The notes below the pieces were generated by a model that searched no databases, was not told the DNA's origin, and saw nothing but the letters and a program-made list of their open reading frames with translations. Below, piece by piece: positions 60,640 through 64,000 of a stretch of DNA of 64,000 nucleotides. Source of the DNA: Ciceribacter thiooxidans (GTDB lineage Bacteria; Pseudomonadota; Alphaproteobacteria; Rhizobiales; Rhizobiaceae). The stretch spans positions 878,501-942,500 of the forward strand of contig NZ_CP059896.1 of the NCBI RefSeq assembly GCF_014126615.1. The letters are read 5' to 3'. The stretch's first letter is position 1, and each line of letters starts with the position of its first letter. The position numbers and the translations under genes were made by a program.

Positions 60640-62352
60640 ATGAACATCAAGACCCACATCGCAAAACAGGGCATGCCGGAAGCCGCGGTGAAATACCGGC
60701 CCTATCCGCAGATCGACATTGCGGATCGTACCTGGCCGGGCAAGGCCATCACCAAGGCGCCGATCTGGTGCTCGGTGGACCTGCGCGACGGCAACCAGGC
60801 GCTGGTCAACCCGATGGGCCATGACCGCAAGGCCCGCATGTTCCAGCTGCTGCTCGAGATGGGCTTCAAGGAAATCGAGATCGGCTTCCCCTCGGCCTCT
60901 CAGACAGATTTCGATTTCGCCCGCTGGTGCGTCGAGGAGGGCAACGTGCCCGAGGACGTGTCGTTGCAGGTGCTGGTGCAGTGCCGGCCGGAGCTGATCA
61001 CCCGCACCTTCGAGGCGCTGGAAGGCGCACACAAGCCGATCATCCACTTCTACAACTCGACCTCCGAGCTGCAGCGGCGTGTGGTGTTCGGCAAGGATGT
61101 CGCCGGCGTCAAGCAGATCGCCGTCGATGCGGCGAAGATGATCACCGACATGGCGGCCAAGGCCGGCGGCGGTTATCGTTTCGAATATTCGCCGGAAAGC
61201 TTCACCGGCACCGAACTCGATGTCGCGCTGGAAATCTCGAACGCGGTCATCGACATTATCAAGCCGACGCCGGACAACAAACTGATCCTCAACCTGCCGT
61301 CCACCGTCGAGATGTCGACGCCGAACATCTATGCCGACATGATCGAATGGATGTGCCGCAACATCGACAACCGCGAGAACGTCATCGTCTCGCTGCATCC
61401 GCACAACGACCGCGGTACGGGGATCGCGGCGACCGAACTCGGCCTGATGGCCGGCGCCGACCGCGTCGAGGGTACGCTCTTCGGCAACGGCGAGCGCACC
61501 GGCAATGTCGACATCGTCACGCTGGCGCTCAACATGTTCACGCAAGGGGTTGATCCGAAACTCGATTGTTCCGACATCGAGCGGATCAAGGCGGTCTACG
61601 AATATTCGAACCAGATGGTCATCCCCGAGCGCCATCCTTACGTCGGCGAACTCGTCTACACGGCCTTCTCCGGCTCGCACCAGGACGCGATCAACAAGGG
61701 CATGAAGGCGATCCGCAAGGCCAATTCCCCGGTCTGGGAAGTGCCCTACCTGCCGATCGACCCGCAGGACGTTGGCCGCACCTACGAGGCGATCATCCGC
61801 ATCAACTCGCAGTCCGGCAAGGGCGGCATCGCCTACATCCTGCAGGAGGACTACGGCATCAACCTGCCGCGCAACCTGCAGGTGGAGTTCCGCGAGGACA
61901 TCCAGCGGATCACCGACGAGGAAGGCGTCGAACTGCCGTCGAAGCGCATCTACGGGCGCTTCCTCGATCGCTACGTGACGCAGCCCCAGGCACGGCTGAA
62001 ATTCGTCGATCACCACACCTATCCCGATACCGAGCACAAGGGCATGCGCATCGTCGCGGCCGAGATCACCGACGGCGGCGAGGTGAAGCGCATCGAGGGC
62101 AGGGGAACCGGTCCGATCGACGGCTTCATCAACGCGCTGTCGACCTATCTCGGCTTCGAGATGTCGGTGCAGGACTATTCCGAGCATTCGCTGCAGCACG
62201 GCTCGAATGCGTCGGCGATCGCCTATGTCGAGGTTTCGCATCCCGGCGGGACGCTGTTCGGCGTCGGGATCAACACCAACATCGTCGCGGCGTCCCTCGA
62301 AGCGATCATCTCGGCGGCGAACCGGGTGCTGGAAGAGCGCGCGAAGGCCTGA
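60640..62352 (+). CDS. leuA: 2-isopropylmalate synthase (class II, long form)
   Basis: This 570-residue enzyme condenses acetyl-CoA with 2-oxoisovalerate, the first committed step of leucine synthesis. The TIM barrel carries SVDLRDGNQAL near the start and the metal-binding SLHPHNDRGTG, with the regulatory domain at the C-terminus (about 430-570). The sequence is of the yeast/actinobacterial-type long form. ATG 60640 follows AGAGGAAG; the open frame upstream belongs to no gene. The preceding leader is Leu-rich, which suggests attenuation by leucine supply. The alpha/beta hydrolase gene follows after 3 bp. Confidence 0.96.
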   Translation: MNIKTHIAKQGMPEAAVKYRPYPQIDIADRTWPGKAITKAPIWCSVDLRDGNQALVNPMGHDRKARMFQLLLEMGFKEIEIGFPSASQTDFDFARWCVEEGNVPEDVSLQVLVQCRPELITRTFEALEGAHKPIIHFYNSTSELQRRVVFGKDVAGVKQIAVDAAKMITDMAAKAGGGYRFEYSPESFTGTELDVALEISNAVIDIIKPTPDNKLILNLPSTVEMSTPNIYADMIEWMCRNIDNRENVIVSLHPHNDRGTGIAATELGLMAGADRVEGTLFGNGERTGNVDIVTLALNMFTQGVDPKLDCSDIERIKAVYEYSNQMVIPERHPYVGELVYTAFSGSHQDAINKGMKAIRKANSPVWEVPYLPIDPQDVGRTYEAIIRINSQSGKGGIAYILQEDYGINLPRNLQVEFREDIQRITDEEGVELPSKRIYGRFLDRYVTQPQARLKFVDHHTYPDTEHKGMRIVAAEITDGGEVKRIEGRGTGPIDGFINALSTYLGFEMSVQDYSEHSLQHGSNASAIAYVEVSHPGGTLFGVGINTNIVAASLEAIISAANRVLEERAKA

Positions 62353-62355
62353 GCG

Positions 62356-63147
62356 ATGGGCCTTTACGCGGAGGTTCAGGGCGATCTCGGAGGTGCTGCG
62401 GCACCGCTGGTGCTGCTGCACGGCTTCGGCGGCACGTCCGGTATCTGGGCGGAAGTGTTGCGGCACCTTCCGCCCTCGATCCCCGTCCTTGCCTACGACC
62501 TGCCGGGCCACGGGCTTTCGCTTGTCGCCGATGGCCTCGGCGGCGCCGGGCGGCTGGCTAAAGCGGTCGCCGCCGATCTCGCTGCGCGCGGGATCGAACG
62601 CTTCCACGTGGCGGGACATTCGCTCGGCGGGGCCATTGCCGCGATCCTCGCTTTGAAAGCGCCGGAGAAGGTGGCGAGCCTGACGCTCGTGGCCCCCGGC
62701 GGCTTCGGACCGGAAATCAATGGGGCGGCGCTTTCCGCCTTCGCCTTTGCCGAGACGGCAGAGGAGATGCGAGCTGCCATGGAGGCCATGGTGGCGCCGG
62801 CGCATCCGATACTGCAGGAGGCGGTGGACGCGATGCTTGCCGCGCGGCAAGTGCCGGGTGCCCGCGAGGCGGTCGGAACGGTCCTGAAGGCAATCCTTTC
62901 CGAGACGACGGAGGCGGGCGAGCCGCGACAGGGCACGTTGCCTGTCGGCGATCTCCGCAGCCTGCCGATGCCGAAATATCTTCTCTGGGGGCTTGAGGAT
63001 CGTATCCTGCCGCCCGGGCAAGCCCGCTCCCTCGAAGGCGCCGCAACGATCCGGCTCCTGGCCGCGGCGGGGCATATGCTGCCGGAAGAGTGCCCGCAGG
63101 AGGTGGCGCGCGTTCTCACCGCTGCGGTGGCTGCCGTCGCGGGTTGA
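62356..63147 (+). CDS. Alpha/beta-hydrolase
   Basis: This 263-residue serine hydrolase has the oxyanion-hole HGFGG (residues 22-26), the nucleophile elbow GHSLGG, an acid in GLEDRILP and the His in AGHMLPEECP. It resembles the AcoC/esterase-like class rather than a named enzyme. It begins 3 bp after the leuA stop, so it is co-transcribed with leuA, but no link to leucine synthesis is known. Confidence 0.88.
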   Translation: MGLYAEVQGDLGGAAAPLVLLHGFGGTSGIWAEVLRHLPPSIPVLAYDLPGHGLSLVADGLGGAGRLAKAVAADLAARGIERFHVAGHSLGGAIAAILALKAPEKVASLTLVAPGGFGPEINGAALSAFAFAETAEEMRAAMEAMVAPAHPILQEAVDAMLAARQVPGAREAVGTVLKAILSETTEAGEPRQGTLPVGDLRSLPMPKYLLWGLEDRILPPGQARSLEGAATIRLLAAAGHMLPEECPQEVARVLTAAVAAVAG

Positions 63148-63157
63148 ACGCTGCGGA

Positions 63158-64000
63158 TTACTCGATCAGGAACTGGTGGTGGTCGCATTTCAGCAGACCA
63201 CTCGCGCCGGCGATGCAGTGGCGGTCCCATTGCACTCGCCAGGCATTCGGTTCGCCGCTGATCGAGAAGAGGTTGTAGGCGGCCGCCGGCTTGTGGCTGC
63301 CGGGGCCTTGTGAGGCCGCGGCGATGCCGACGACCGGAATCTTGCGGCCGCGGCTTTCCAGCCAGTTGAGAGTATTGAGATGGGTGTGCCCGTGCAGCAC
63401 GAGCTCGGCGCCGCCGACGGAAATCGCGGCGGCGAAGCGGCGGATGCCGATCATCCGCTTGTGCGAGGAGGTCGCGCCGCGGATCGGCGGGTGGTGGATC
63501 ATGACCACGCGGAAGAGGCCCTCCTCGCCGGCGGCCTTCAGCAGTTCGGCCGTCTCGCGCGCCTGGCGCTTGCCGAAATAGCCGGTGGCCGCAAAGGGCG
63601 GCGTCGCCAGCGAGGTGGAACAGCCGATCAGGGCGACAGGGCCGCGCCGGCGGATATAGGGAAAGAGCTTGTGGCCCTTGCGCCAGATCAGCGGGTCGTC
63701 GTCGCCGCGGATGTAATCGTACCAGGCCTGCACGGATTCGTCGTGTGCGCCGGGCACATAGGCATCGTGATTGCCGGGAACGACCGAGGTATCGAGGGGC
63801 GCTCCGGCAGACTTCAACCATTCCGCGGCACGGCGGATCTCGATGCCGGAGGCGAGATTGACGAGATCGCCGGTGATCGCCAGGTGATCCGGCGCGTGGC
63901 GGCGCAGGTCGGCAAGTATCAAATCAAGTGCATTGGCAAAAAGATGCTTGCGTCGGTTGCGGTGCCAGTTCACATATCCGGTAATGCGCTTCGAGGCGAG
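63158..64000 (-). CDS. Metallophosphoesterase (N-terminus beyond window)
   Basis: Calcineurin-type phosphoesterase. The visible 281 residues show the metal-site motifs GDLVNLAS, GNHDAY, HHPPI and HGHTHLN. The frame stays open to the window's end (LASKRITGYVNWHRNR), so the usual first motif DxH lies outside. A GTG at 63973 is not the true start. Substrate is unknown; such proteins are often cyclic-nucleotide or general phosphodiesterases. It faces the alpha/beta-hydrolase gene. Confidence 0.88.
   Translation of the reverse strand, partial: LASKRITGYVNWHRNRRKHLFANALDLILADLRRHAPDHLAITGDLVNLASGIEIRRAAEWLKSAGAPLDTSVVPGNHDAYVPGAHDESVQAWYDYIRGDDDPLIWRKGHKLFPYIRRRGPVALIGCSTSLATPPFAATGYFGKRQARETAELLKAAGEEGLFRVVMIHHPPIRGATSSHKRMIGIRRFAAAISVGGAELVLHGHTHLNTLNWLESRGRKIPVVGIAAASQGPGSHKPAAAYNLFSISGEPNAWRVQWDRHCIAGASGLLKCDHHQFLIE

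Noticed and set aside
60601..63075. 824-residue antisense frame across leuA and the hydrolase gene
   Set aside because: Shadow frame with the same skewed composition; both sense genes have clear catalytic motifs.

Overview
The window reads as chromosomal DNA of a GC-rich alphaproteobacterium of the Rhizobiaceae, most likely the Sinorhizobium/Ensifer group or a close relative. The reasons are a BacA-type peptide transporter, a NolR-like ArsR regulator, a choXWV operon, a fused TrpE(G) preceded by a 14-residue leader peptide with three consecutive Trp codons, and a TrpE(G) - YiiP-type CDF - QueF order that I recall from S. meliloti. The species is not determined.

Layout. 1-9 kb: end of a membrane protein, bacA, a secreted deacetylase-like protein, NnrU, a YfgM-like protein with der, a GT4 glycosyltransferase, and an alpha-glucosidase coupled to an AAC(6')-like acetyltransferase. 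9-16.6 kb: a calcium-repeat GH16 glycanase, adenine deaminase, a cyclase/CMD pair, a methyltransferase/epimerase pair, a rhodanese, and an SDR preceded by two palindromes. 16.6-24 kb: a Liv-type binding protein, an omega-amino acid aminotransferase, a NolR-like regulator, a HugZ-like protein and choXWV. 24-34 kb: tdk, cytochrome c, a coiled-coil protein, a DUF2333 protein, a LuxR regulator, putR/putA and an fhs gene broken by one missing base.

34.1-40.3 kb is an accessory region set between fhs and an extensin-family gene. It holds a SPARDA-type defence operon (short prokaryotic Argonaute plus a DUF4365 nuclease-APAZ protein), a SnoaL-like/MarR pair and an M24 peptidase. The three modules are separated by two diverged copies of the extensin gene's last ~148 bp, joined to scraps of fhs and of an ABC ATPase gene. 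This suggests repeated cassette exchange at one site. No integrase or transposase was recognised.

41-64 kb returns to core genes: trpL-trpE(G) with an attenuator, a small membrane protein, a higBA toxin-antitoxin pair, a CDF transporter and queF, a GGDEF/EAL protein, a cystine-type ABC transporter carrying an intergenic palindromic repeat, hupE, a lipoprotein, selO, a saccharopine dehydrogenase-like gene with a divergent Lrp/AsnC regulator, clpP, a SulP transporter, a BenE transporter, a CopG antitoxin with only the stub of a BrnT toxin, a predicted Leu-rich leader peptide, leuA, an alpha/beta hydrolase, and a metallophosphoesterase that runs off the end.

The central item is the SPARDA operon and its repeat-punctuated insertion site. 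The two amino-acid leader peptides (trpL, and a leuL-like one absent from ordinary ORF calls) and the decayed BrnT/CopG locus are secondary. All family calls come from reading motifs by eye; no database search was run.
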